From Streptomyces sp. NRRL WC-3742 (GTDB lineage: Bacteria > Actinomycetota > Actinomycetes > Streptomycetales > Streptomycetaceae): 7,340 bases of DNA. The position numbers were made by a program, and so were the translations under genes. The stretch's first letter is position 1. Each line of letters opens with the position of its first letter. The stretch lies in the NCBI RefSeq assembly GCF_000720635.1, contig NZ_JOCF01000134.1:1-7340 (forward strand). The letters are read 5' to 3'. Of this stretch, positions 1 to 5,926 are shown piece by piece. The notes below the pieces were generated by a model. The model had not been told where the DNA came from and did no database searches. It saw nothing but the letters and a program-made list of their open reading frames with translations.

Positions 1-791
1 GCCGAGGGCGGGGGCGGGGCGATGGTGGCCGGGGCCGGGGCCGGGGCCGGGGCCGGGGTCGCGGGGCCGTTGGCCGGGGTGTTCTGCGGAGGGGTGTTCT
101 GCGGCGGGCCGGGCGGGTTCGCTGCGGGCAGGCGGAAGGTGTCGGGGTCGGCCGTGCGGGGCGCGGGCACCGGGGTGGCGCGCGGGTCGACGGCGGCGGT
201 CGGGGCGCCGGTCGTGGCGGGGGCGGCCTCGGCGGCGCGCTCCTCGTCGTCCACGGTGATGCCGAAGTCGGTGGCCAGGCCGATCAGCCCGGAGGTGTAG
301 CCCTGGCCGATCGCCCGGAACTTCCAGCCGCCGTCGCGCCGGTACAGCTCGCCCGCGACCAGCGCGGTGACGTTCTCGGCGTCGACGATCGCGAACTCGG
401 CCACGGGCGGAGCGCCCTCGCCGGCCGCGACGTCGAACAGCAGCAGGAACAGCCCGGGCACCGCCCGGAACGACCCGCCCTCGGAGGAGCCGGCCAGCAC
501 CACGCGGTCCACCGTCGCGGGCAGCTTGGCGAGCTCGACCTCGACGGTGTCGGTGATCTCGGCGCCGCCGGCGGTGTGCTGCTTCGGCAGGTGGCGCACC
601 ACGCCGGAGGGGTGCCGGGGCTGGTTGTAGAAGACGAAGTCGGAGTCCGAGCGGACCTTGCCGTTCGCTCCGAGCAGCAGTGCGGAGGCGTCCACGTCCG
701 GCGCACCGGGCACGTCGCTCCAGCGCAGCACGGCGCGGACCGCCGTCGCCGGCAGTGCGATGTTGGCGCCCTTGGCCATCACGTGCGTCAT
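1..791 (-). CDS. TerD family protein, 3' end outside the window
   Basis: The minus-strand frame opens with ATG at 791-789 and stays open to base 1, giving 263 codons with no stop, so the C-terminus is missing. Residues 1-180 form a complete TerD domain. Visible landmarks are MAKGANIAL (5-13), the acidic loop GKVRSDSDFVFYNQP (44-58), and the C-terminal signature ELYRRDGGWKFRAIGQGY (148-165) followed by LIGLATDFGI. TerD domains are calcium-binding beta-sandwich proteins linked to tellurite, acid and envelope stress, and are cytoplasmic or membrane-associated. From about residue 181 the protein becomes a disordered-looking Ala/Pro-rich tail with PPQNT repeats and a run of PA dipeptides, probably a linker to a second domain beyond the edge. 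The first ATG is preferred: GGATGG lies 6 nt upstream, whereas the internal ATG (codon 5) has no ribosome binding site. It is transcribed divergently from the lyase operon, which suggests a shared stress response. The TerD call is firm; the full architecture is unknown. Confidence 0.93.
   Translation of the reverse strand, partial: MTHVMAKGANIALPATAVRAVLRWSDVPGAPDVDASALLLGANGKVRSDSDFVFYNQPRHPSGVVRHLPKQHTAGGAEITDTVEVELAKLPATVDRVVLAGSSEGGSFRAVPGLFLLLFDVAAGEGAPPVAEFAIVDAENVTALVAGELYRRDGGWKFRAIGQGYTSGLIGLATDFGITVDDEERAAEAAPATTGAPTAAVDPRATPVPAPRTADPDTFRLPAANPPGPPQNTPPQNTPANGPATPAPAPAPAPATIAPPPPS
27..56. repeat. Five GGCCGG hexamer repeats in the TerD tail
   Basis: Five exact tandem copies of GGCCGG on the plus strand encode an alternating Pro-Ala run on the minus strand. 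This is a low-complexity linker typical of high-GC coding DNA and a likely site of slippage. Confidence 0.85.
76..105. repeat. Two 15-bp tandem units coding PPQNT in the TerD tail
   Basis: GGGGTGTTCTGCGGA (76-90) is followed at once by GGGGTGTTCTGCGGC (91-105). The two copies differ only in the last base. On the minus strand they encode a duplicated Pro-Pro-Gln-Asn-Thr pentapeptide within the disordered linker of the TerD protein. Confidence 0.85.
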
Positions 792-969
792 AGCGGACCA
801 TCCTGCCCGTTCGCCACCCCTTCGGACAACGTGACCAGGGCGGTCGCCGGGGCTGCGGACTTTGCCAATTCTTGCGGTTCCGGAGGTTTGCCCGGCCTCA
901 TCCCGGGATCGTCGATGTCCGGCGGGCCCGGGCTGCGGGCAGGGTGGATGTTCCGGGAGTTCAGTGGAC

Positions 970-998
970 CGGACGGCGGAACGGCCGGAATCCGTCCG
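970..998. repeat. Inverted repeat, 7-bp arms, next to the candidate operon promoter
   Basis: CGGACGG (970-976) and CCGTCCG (992-998) are perfect reverse complements around a 15-nt spacer. The right arm touches the candidate -10 hexamer at 999-1004, so the element could be an operator. In GC-rich DNA a 7-bp inverted repeat can arise by chance. Confidence 0.4.
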
Positions 999-1011
999 TA
1001 CGATTGATGTT
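978..1011 (+). promoter_or_regulatory. Candidate promoter(s) of the lyase-PRTase-HAD operon
   Basis: TACGAT at 999-1004 fits the actinobacterial TANNNT -10 pattern, but no TTGAC-like -35 lies 16-18 bp upstream. Two ECF-like alternatives overlap it. GGAAC at 978-982 lies 16 bp before TACGAT. GGAAT at 987-991 lies 17 bp before GTT (1009-1011), close to but one base shorter than the usual GGAAT-N18-GTT spacing of SigR-type thiol-stress promoters in Streptomyces. Only one or none may be real. Confidence 0.28.
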
Positions 1012-1017
1012 CGAGAG

Positions 1018-1030
1018 GGCCCCAGGGGCC
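1018..1030. repeat. Hyphenated palindrome GGCCCC-A-GGGGCC
   Basis: A perfect 6-bp inverted repeat with a one-base centre lies 14 bp downstream of the candidate -10 and 60 bp before the lyase start. Its position suits an operator in the 5' leader. A centre of one base makes an RNA hairpin unlikely. Confidence 0.4.
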
Positions 1031-1090
1031 GGCGGAGGGCCGTCGAGCCCGCCGGACACGCCCGATCCGTCCGATCCCGAGGAGGGCAGC

Positions 1091-2284
1091 ATGCGTCATT
1101 TCGGCCATCTCGCCGAGGACGTCCGCGGGCGGCTCTTCCTGGAGCAGCCCGGGGCGTTCGACGCGCACAGCGAGCCGGCAGTGCTCGCCACCGCCCTCGG
1201 CGGCACCCTCTACAGCCCGGCCACCCGGCCCACCCTGGCCGCCGACGTCCGCAAACTGGCTGCTCGCGGCGTGGTCTCGATGGTGCTCTGCCTCGAGGAC
1301 GCGATCGCCGACCACGAGGTGGGCGCGGGCGAGCGGAACCTGGTCGAGCAGTTTTCCGACCTGGTCAATGATTTCACCGATCACGCACAGGGCCACCCCC
1401 TTCTCTTCATTCGAGTCCGTACGGCCTCCCAGATCATCGATCTCGCCGAGCGGCTCGGGCCGGCCGTGGAACTGCTCAGCGGCTTCGTCCTGCCCAAGTT
1501 CACGGCCGACGGGGGCGGCGAGTACCTGGCCGCCCTCGCCGCCGCCGAAGCCTCCACCGGGCGGCGGCTGTTCGCCATGCCCGTCCTGGAGTCGCCCGAG
1601 CTCGCCCACCTGGAGACCAGGCGCGAGCAGCTCCACGGCATCGCCGAACTGCTCGCCGGGCACCGGGAGCGCGTCCTCGCCGTGCGGCTCGGCGTCACCG
1701 ACCTGTGCTCCGCGTACGGGCTGCGCCGCTCGCCCGACCTCACCGCGTACGACGTGGCGCTGGTCGCGGGCGTCATCGGGGACGTGGTCAACGTGCTCGG
1801 GCGCGCCGACGGCACCGGGTACACGGTGACCGGGCCGGTCTGGGAGTACTTCCCGGTGCAGGAGCGGATGTTCAAGCCGCAGCTGCGGCGCACGCCCTTC
1901 GCCTCCTCCGGGGGCACGGCGGCGGCCAGCGGCGAGGAGGTGCGGCGGCGGATCATCGCCCACGACCTGGACGGGCTGATCCGCGAGGTCGAACTCGACC
2001 GCGCCAACGGGCTGCTGGGCAAGACCTGCATCCACCCCAGCCATGTGCCCGCCGTGCACGCGCTCTCCGTCGTCACGCACGAGGAGTACTGCGACGCCCG
2101 GGACATCCTGCGCGCCGAACAGGGCGGGGGCGGGGTGCTGCGGTCGGCGTACACGAACAAGATGAACGAGGCGCGGCCGCACCGGGCCTGGGCGGAGCGG
2201 GTGCTGCTGCGGGCGCGGGTCTTCGGGGTGGCGCGCGAGGACGTGAGCTTCGCGGAGCTGCTGTCGGCCTGCCTGTGCGGGTGA
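1091..2284 (+). CDS. HpcH/HpaI aldolase / citrate lyase (CitE-like) family C-C bond lyase
   Basis: This 397-residue protein has the marks of a CitE-type TIM-barrel lyase, an enzyme group that makes or breaks C-C bonds in acyl or keto-acid substrates using Mg2+. Seen in order: TLYSPATRP (39-47), the acidic motif CLEDAI (67-72), FIRVR (106-110), FVLPKF (132-137), a metal-ligand-type Glu in MPVLESPE (163-170), RLGVTDL (199-205) and GKTCIHPSHV (310-319). It is about 100 residues longer than a typical CitE beta subunit, as expected for the Ter-linked subfamily. The start at 1091 is chosen because GAGGAGGG (1079-1086) sits 4 nt upstream; in-frame starts further up (872) have no such site and would extend into the promoter region. 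It is the first gene of a plus-strand operon with the PRTase fusion and HAD genes, where a role in a nucleoside-like metabolite pathway has been predicted. The substrate is unknown and cannot be inferred from sequence. Confidence 0.93.
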   Translation: MRHFGHLAEDVRGRLFLEQPGAFDAHSEPAVLATALGGTLYSPATRPTLAADVRKLAARGVVSMVLCLEDAIADHEVGAGERNLVEQFSDLVNDFTDHAQGHPLLFIRVRTASQIIDLAERLGPAVELLSGFVLPKFTADGGGEYLAALAAAEASTGRRLFAMPVLESPELAHLETRREQLHGIAELLAGHRERVLAVRLGVTDLCSAYGLRRSPDLTAYDVALVAGVIGDVVNVLGRADGTGYTVTGPVWEYFPVQERMFKPQLRRTPFASSGGTAAASGEEVRRRIIAHDLDGLIREVELDRANGLLGKTCIHPSHVPAVHALSVVTHEEYCDARDILRAEQGGGGVLRSAYTNKMNEARPHRAWAERVLLRARVFGVAREDVSFAELLSACLCG

Positions 2285-2299
2285 GGGAGTCGTGGGTGG

Positions 2300-2316
2300 A
2301 TCCGTACGGGACGGAT
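2300..2316 (+). other. Small hairpin in the lyase-PRTase gap
   Basis: ATCCGT (2300-2305) and ACGGAT (2311-2316) can pair as a 6-bp stem with a 5-nt loop. It lies between the lyase stop and the preferred PRTase start, so it would be in the intercistronic leader. It is too weak, and lacks the U-run, to call a terminator. It may be chance. Confidence 0.3.
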
Positions 2317-2333
2317 GGAAGGCAGGGTCGGCA

Positions 2334-4856
2334 GTGACGATCGCGGAGAAGATGGTCGCGGAGAAGATGGCCGCGGAGCAGGCGGTCGCGGGGCAGGCGG
2401 CTGCGGGGCAGGTGGTCGCGGAGCAGACGTGGAGCGGCCGTTGGGTCGCCGACCGGGTGGGGATCGGCCTGGACGGCTCGGAGCGGCTGCCCGAGCTCGT
2501 GGGCCTGGCCCTGCGGTCCGGCAACCCCCGGCGGGCCCACCTGCTGGTCTCCACCGTGCTCGGCAAGCACGTTCCGCAGCGGCCCGCCGTGGTGCACGGT
2601 GTGGGGGTGGAACTCGGGCGGAGCGTACGGGAGTTGCTCGGGGCGGCGGCGGAGGGCGCCGTCGTGCTCGGCTACGCGGAGACGGCCACGGGCCTCGGTC
2701 ACAGCGTCGCGGACGGCCTCGGCGTCCCCTATCTGCACTCCACGCGGCGGCCGGTGCCGGGGGTGGAGTCGGTCGGGGGATTCGAGGAGGAGCACTCGCA
2801 CGCCACCACCCATCTGCTGCTGCCTTCGGAACCTGAATTCCTGTGTGGTGACGGCCCGTTGGTTCTCGTGGATGACGAGTTCTCCACCGGACAGACCATC
2901 CTCAACACGATCCGTGAGCTGCACGCCCTTCAGCCGCGCTCCCGCTACGTCGTCGTCGCCCTGGTCGACCTGCGCTCCGCCGCCGACCGCCGTCGCCTGG
3001 AGGAGGCCGCCGCCGAACTCGGCGTCCGGATCGACCTGGTGGCCACCGCCTCCGGTTCCGTCCGGCTGCCCGAGGACGTGATCTCCCGCGCCGAGCGGCT
3101 GATCGCCGAGGTCGGGGAGCCGACCCCGCTGCCCGACGCCCCGCCCGCATCGCTGGTCCGGGTCGAGCTCGGCTGGCCCGCCGGACTGCCGGACGGCGGG
3201 CGGCACGGGTTCACCGGGGACGACCGGGCGCGACTGGAGGCCGTACTGCCCGCTCTGGCGGGGGAGTTGGCCTCGGCCCTGCCCGCCGGTGCGGGCCGGG
3301 TGCTGGTGCTCGGCTGCGAGGAGCTGATGTACGCGCCGCTGCGGCTGGCCGGAGCGCTCGACGACCTGCTCGGCGGCGACCGCGTCCGCTGCTCCACCAC
3401 CACCCGCTCGCCCGTCCTCGCCGTCGACGACCCCGGCTACGCCATCCGCACCCGGCTGGCCTTCCCCGCCCACGACGCCCCGGCCGACGGCGCCTCCCGC
3501 GAGCGCTACGCCTACAACGTCGCCCCCGGCGCCGACCCGGCCCGGCGCTTCGACGCCGTGGTGCTGGTCGTCGACGACGTCGCCGACACCCCCGCGCTGC
3601 ACGAGGGCGAGCGGGCGCTGCTGAACCAGCTGCGGCTCGTCACCGACCGGGTGGTGCTCGCGGTGCTGCCCTCGTACAAGCCCGTTCCCGTGCCCGAGCC
3701 GCTGCCCGTTCCCCAGCCCGAGCCGCTGCCCGAGCCGCTGTACGGGCCGGAGTTCTCCTCCTACCCGAAGGAGGACGTGGCCTGGCTGCTCAAGGACCTC
3801 TCCGGGGTCGCGCTGGAGGCCCCGACCGAGGAGCGGGAGGAGGCCGTGCAGAACGGCGGCGCGCACTACGCCGAGTCGCTGCCGGTCGAGTACCAGCCCA
3901 GCCCCGAGTACCAGGAGCTGTTCCGGCAGGCGCTCGACGGCTCCGCCCGGCGGATCGCGCTCGCCGTCGGCACCGTCGCCGAGACCCTGCTGCGCGAGCG
4001 CGGGCCCGGCCTCGTCCTCGCCTCCCTGGCCCGGGCCGGCACGCCGGTCGGCGTCCTGATCCGCCGCTGGCTCGCCTTCGCGCACGGCCTCGACGTGCCG
4101 CACTACACGCTGTCCATCGTGCGCGGACGCGGCATCGACCAGGTCGCGCTGCGCTACCTCGCCGCCCACCACCGGCCCGCCGACGTGGTGTTCGTCGACG
4201 GCTGGACGGGCAAGGGCGCGATCACCCGCGAACTCGCCGAGGCGCTCACCGGCACCGGCTTCGACCCCGCCCTCGCGGTCCTCGCCGACCCGGGGCGCTG
4301 CGTGCGCACCTACGGCACCCGGGACGACTTCCTGATCCCCTCCGCCTGCCTCAACTCCACCGTCTCCGGCCTGGTCTCGCGCACGGTGCTGCGGGCCGGG
4401 CTGATCGGGCCGGGGGACTTCCACGGTGCCAAGCACTACCTGGAGCTGGCCGCCGCGGACGTGTCGCGGGAGTTCCTGGACGCCGTCGCCGGATGGTTCG
4501 ACGAGGTGCGCCCGTCGGTGCGCGAGGGCGCCGAGCGCCTGGCCGCCGACCCGGACCGCACGCCGGACTGGGCCGGCTGGGCCGCCGTCGAGCGGATCAG
4601 CGCCGCGTACGGCATCGACGACGTCAACCTGGTCAAGCCCGGCGTCGGCGAGACCACCCGGGTGCTGCTGCGCCGCGTCCCCTGGCGGGTGCTGGCCCGC
4701 CGGGGCGTCGGCGCGGACCTCGACCACGTACGGCTGCTCGCCGGGCAGCGCGGCGTCCAGGTCGAGGAGGTCGACGAACTCCCGTACTCCTGCGTGGGGT
4801 TGATCCACCCCCGGTACACCCGTGGGGCCACCGGCGCGAACGGAAGGGCCGTCTGA
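2334..4856 (+). CDS. Multidomain PRTase_2-TRSP / StiP (PRTase_1)-PELOTA fusion protein
   Basis: This 840-residue protein joins two modules often encoded separately. The N-terminal half is an orotate-PRTase-like domain (about 33-250) with ETATGLGHS (116-124) and the PRPP-binding loop VLVDDEFSTGQT (177-188). A TRSP domain follows (about 300-445), and its namesake TRSP residues are at 357-360. A proline-rich linker (450-468) leads to a StiP/PRTase_1 domain (about 473-740) with EEREEAVQNGGAHYAE (499-514), a second PRPP-loop-like motif VVFVDGWTGKGAI (618-630) and a Cys in IPSACLNS (668-675). A PELOTA-type putative RNA-binding domain (about 760-830) ends it. The family is predicted to transfer phosphoribose in making a nucleoside-like compound; the second module has also been named a cysteine protease, so its chemistry is unsettled. 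The GTG at 2334 has AGGG 6 nt upstream. Alternatives are GTG 2292 (14 residues longer, cramped ribosome site) and ATG 2352. An unusual 15-bp repeat encodes residues 3-32. Confidence 0.88.
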   Translation: MTIAEKMVAEKMAAEQAVAGQAAAGQVVAEQTWSGRWVADRVGIGLDGSERLPELVGLALRSGNPRRAHLLVSTVLGKHVPQRPAVVHGVGVELGRSVRELLGAAAEGAVVLGYAETATGLGHSVADGLGVPYLHSTRRPVPGVESVGGFEEEHSHATTHLLLPSEPEFLCGDGPLVLVDDEFSTGQTILNTIRELHALQPRSRYVVVALVDLRSAADRRRLEEAAAELGVRIDLVATASGSVRLPEDVISRAERLIAEVGEPTPLPDAPPASLVRVELGWPAGLPDGGRHGFTGDDRARLEAVLPALAGELASALPAGAGRVLVLGCEELMYAPLRLAGALDDLLGGDRVRCSTTTRSPVLAVDDPGYAIRTRLAFPAHDAPADGASRERYAYNVAPGADPARRFDAVVLVVDDVADTPALHEGERALLNQLRLVTDRVVLAVLPSYKPVPVPEPLPVPQPEPLPEPLYGPEFSSYPKEDVAWLLKDLSGVALEAPTEEREEAVQNGGAHYAESLPVEYQPSPEYQELFRQALDGSARRIALAVGTVAETLLRERGPGLVLASLARAGTPVGVLIRRWLAFAHGLDVPHYTLSIVRGRGIDQVALRYLAAHHRPADVVFVDGWTGKGAITRELAEALTGTGFDPALAVLADPGRCVRTYGTRDDFLIPSACLNSTVSGLVSRTVLRAGLIGPGDFHGAKHYLELAAADVSREFLDAVAGWFDEVRPSVREGAERLAADPDRTPDWAGWAAVERISAAYGIDDVNLVKPGVGETTRVLLRRVPWRVLARRGVGADLDHVRLLAGQRGVQVEEVDELPYSCVGLIHPRYTRGATGANGRAV
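2340..2429 (+). repeat. Six 15-bp tandem repeats coding the N-terminus of the PRTase fusion
   Basis: Six contiguous degenerate units start at 2340, 2355, 2370, 2385, 2400 and 2415; a representative is GTCGCGGAGCAGACG. They encode IAEKM, VAEKM, AAEQA, VAGQA, AAGQV and VAEQT, a helical pentapeptide repeat. The family-conserved sequence begins only after it, at WSGRW (2430). The unit length preserves frame, so copy number could vary between strains without breaking the gene. Confidence 0.9.
3681..3740 (+). other. Coding segment for a proline-rich interdomain linker
   Basis: Residues 450-468 of the PRTase fusion alternate Pro with Val, Glu, Leu and Gln (PVPVPEPLPVPQPEPLPE). The DNA has repeated CCCGAGCCGCTG blocks. 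Such X-Pro runs form stiff extended linkers, and this one falls exactly between the TRSP and StiP domains. Confidence 0.8.
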
Positions 4857-4858
4857 TG
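4842..4858 (+). promoter_or_regulatory. RBS and TGATG start/stop overlap of the HAD gene
   Basis: GGAAGGG (4842-4848) lies 7 nt before the ATG at 4856. The stop TGA of the PRTase fusion (4854-4856) shares its A with that ATG. This arrangement supports translational coupling of the two genes and fixes the HAD start. Confidence 0.8.
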
Positions 4859-5683
4859 GGTGCCGTACTGGCCGTGAGCGACCTCGACCGGACGCTGATC
4901 TACTCCGAGCGGGCGCTCGCGCTGGACGGCCCCGACGAGGCGGCGCCCCGGCTGCTGTGCGTCGAGGTGTACGAGGGTCGCCCGCTGTCCTTCCTCACCG
5001 AGCACGCGGCCGCCCTGCTCGTCGAACTCGCCGAGTACGCCTGCTTCGTGCCCGCCACCACCCGGACCGTCGAGCAGTACCGGCGCGTCAACCTGCCCGG
5101 ACTGCAGCCCCGTTGGGCGATCTGCGCGAACGGCGGGCAGCTGCTGGCGGACGGCGTGCCGGACGCCGACTGGCGGCGGGAGATCACCGGACGCATCGCC
5201 GAGGGCGCGGCGCCGCTCGCCGAGGTGCTCGCGCACCTGGAACGCCACGCCGACCCGGGCTGGACGCTCAAGCGGCGCGTCGCCGACGACTCCTTCGCCT
5301 ACCTGGTCGTCGACCGCGCCGCGCTGCCCGGCGGCTGGCTGGCCGAACTGACCGGCTGGTGCGCCGAACGCGGCTGGCGGGTCTCCCTCCAGGGCCGCAA
5401 GGTCTACGCCGTGCCGACGCCGCTCAGCAAGAGCGCCGCGCTCGCCGAGGTCGTCCGGCGCAGCGGCGCGGACACCGTGCTCGCCGCCGGGGACTCCCTG
5501 CTGGACGCCGACCTGCTGCTCGCCGCCCACACGGCCTGGCGGCCGGGGCACGGCGAACTGGCGGACCGGGGCTGGACGGCCCCCGGCGTCACCGGGCTGG
5601 CGCACGTGGGGGTGACGGCGGGGGAGGAGATCGTCCGGCGGTTCCTGGCGGCGGCACTAGCGGTGGGCGCTGTCGCCGTCTAG
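4856..5683 (+). CDS. HAD superfamily hydrolase (Cof/SPP-like phosphatase)
   Basis: The 275-residue product carries all four HAD phosphatase motifs. Motif I is SDLDRT (8-13), with nucleophile Asp9 and acid/base Asp11. Motif II is the Thr of PATTRT (66-71). Motif III is Lys192 in PLSKSAAL. Motif IV is GDSLLD (212-217), with Mg2+-binding acidic residues. The long insert between motifs II and III fits a C2-type cap, as in Cof and sucrose-phosphate phosphatases. Enzymes of this group remove phosphate from small phosphorylated metabolites in the cytoplasm. It is the last gene of the operon, translationally coupled to the PRTase fusion, so dephosphorylation of a phosphoribosyl-derived intermediate is a reasonable inference. 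The substrate is not identifiable. Its stop codon overlaps that of the convergent FmdB-like gene. Confidence 0.92.
   Translation: MGAVLAVSDLDRTLIYSERALALDGPDEAAPRLLCVEVYEGRPLSFLTEHAAALLVELAEYACFVPATTRTVEQYRRVNLPGLQPRWAICANGGQLLADGVPDADWRREITGRIAEGAAPLAEVLAHLERHADPGWTLKRRVADDSFAYLVVDRAALPGGWLAELTGWCAERGWRVSLQGRKVYAVPTPLSKSAALAEVVRRSGADTVLAAGDSLLDADLLLAAHTAWRPGHGELADRGWTAPGVTGLAHVGVTAGEEIVRRFLAAALAVGAVAV
5680..5683. other. Shared CTAG: overlapping stop codons of convergent genes
   Basis: The palindrome CTAG holds both stop codons: TAG at 5681-5683 for the plus-strand HAD gene and TAG (complement of 5680-5682) for the minus-strand FmdB-like gene. There is no room for an intergenic terminator, so transcripts of each gene must run into the other or end inside it. 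Confidence 0.95.
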
Positions 5684-5895
5684 CCGCAGCAGCCGCCCCC
5701 GCAGCAGCCACCCCCGCCGCCGGACGGGGCCTGCGGGGCGGCGGTGGCGGCGCCGGTGACGGCGACGGTGGAGAGGAGCTTCACCGTGTCCTCGTGGCCC
5801 TGCGGGCAGACGGCCGGGTCACTGGCCTGGGACATCGGGCGGCGCAGTTCGAAGGTGGCTCCGCAGGAGCGGCAGCGGAAGTCGTAGCGAGGCAT
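5680..5895 (-). CDS. FmdB family zinc-ribbon protein
   Basis: This 71-residue protein starts with the FmdB signature MPRYDFRCRSCGATFEL. Cys8 and Cys11 form the first zinc knuckle. The second is CPQGH, with Cys30 and probably His34, a variant of the usual Cys-x2-Cys. The core ends near residue 45 (KLLSTVAV). The tail is Gly-rich with two Cys pairs (64-65 and 69-70). FmdB proteins are small putative regulatory or accessory proteins of unproven function; the family was named from a gene near formamidase/amidase genes. The ATG at 5895-5893 is the only sensible start, and no Shine-Dalgarno precedes it. A TACCCT hexamer 6 nt upstream suggests a leaderless transcript. It lies codirectionally after the coiled-coil gene, 106 bp away, and converges on the HAD gene with a 4-bp overlap. 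Such genes occur widely in actinomycetes, so a role in the Ter pathway cannot be assumed. Confidence 0.92.
   Translation of the reverse strand: MPRYDFRCRSCGATFELRRPMSQASDPAVCPQGHEDTVKLLSTVAVTGAATAAPQAPSGGGGGCCGGGCCG
5684..5713. repeat. Two 15-bp tandem units coding the Cys/Gly tail of the FmdB protein
   Basis: CCGCAGCAGCCGCCC (5684-5698) is followed by CCGCAGCAGCCACCC (5699-5713), with one mismatch. On the minus strand they encode the duplicated Gly-Gly-Gly/Cys-Cys-Gly block at the C-terminus, so the paired cysteines probably arose by duplication. Confidence 0.8.
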
Positions 5896-5901
5896 ACCGG
5901 C

Positions 5902-5907
5902 AGGGTA
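5902..5907 (-). promoter_or_regulatory. Candidate -10 of a leaderless fmdB-like transcript
   Basis: Read on the minus strand, TACCCT matches TANNNT and is followed by 6 nt (GCCGGT) before the ATG, so transcription would begin at or next to the start codon. No -35 element is evident and no ribosome binding site precedes the ATG, both common for leaderless actinobacterial genes. Confidence 0.5.
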
Positions 5908-5926
5908 CCGAGCCCGCTCCGCCCCC

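Larger units (their letters stand above)
792..1090. promoter_or_regulatory. Divergent intergenic promoter region between terD-like gene and lyase operon
   Basis: These 299 bases separate two head-to-head genes and must contain both promoters unless transcription starts further away. No gene is supported here: the plus-strand frame that enters it (open from 872) has a better start at 1091. Towards the terD-like gene, a minus-strand TTGGCA (complement of 863-868) and GGAACC (complement of 876-881) are possible -35 elements, but no convincing -10 follows either. Towards the operon, TACGAT at 999-1004 is a reasonable -10. Two inverted repeats (970-998 and 1018-1030) flank it. Promoter assignment is inference from pattern only. 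Confidence 0.5.

Noticed and set aside
872..1090. Extension of the lyase upstream to 872
   Set aside because: No ribosome binding site there, the added sequence is not conserved-looking, and it would occupy the divergent promoter region. The start at 1091 has a strong GAGGAGGG.
2300..2316. Rho-independent terminator between lyase and PRTase genes
   Set aside because: The stem is only 6 bp and no T-run follows. The genes are tightly packed and form a pathway set.
788..2566. Open reading frame of 592 codons on the minus strand across the lyase gene and promoter region
   Set aside because: Shadow frame with no recognisable motifs, covering a well-supported plus-strand gene and a divergent promoter.
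2073..4808. Open reading frame of 911 codons on the minus strand opposite the lyase and PRTase genes
   Set aside because: Its composition (Gly, Arg, Pro, Val, His rich, no motif) is that of an antisense shadow in high-GC DNA, while the plus strand carries clear conserved domains.
4493..5683. Upstream extension of the HAD gene into the PRTase gene
   Set aside because: The added residues are Arg/Gly shadow sequence. The ATG at 4856 has a good ribosome binding site and starts right before the catalytic DxDxT motif.
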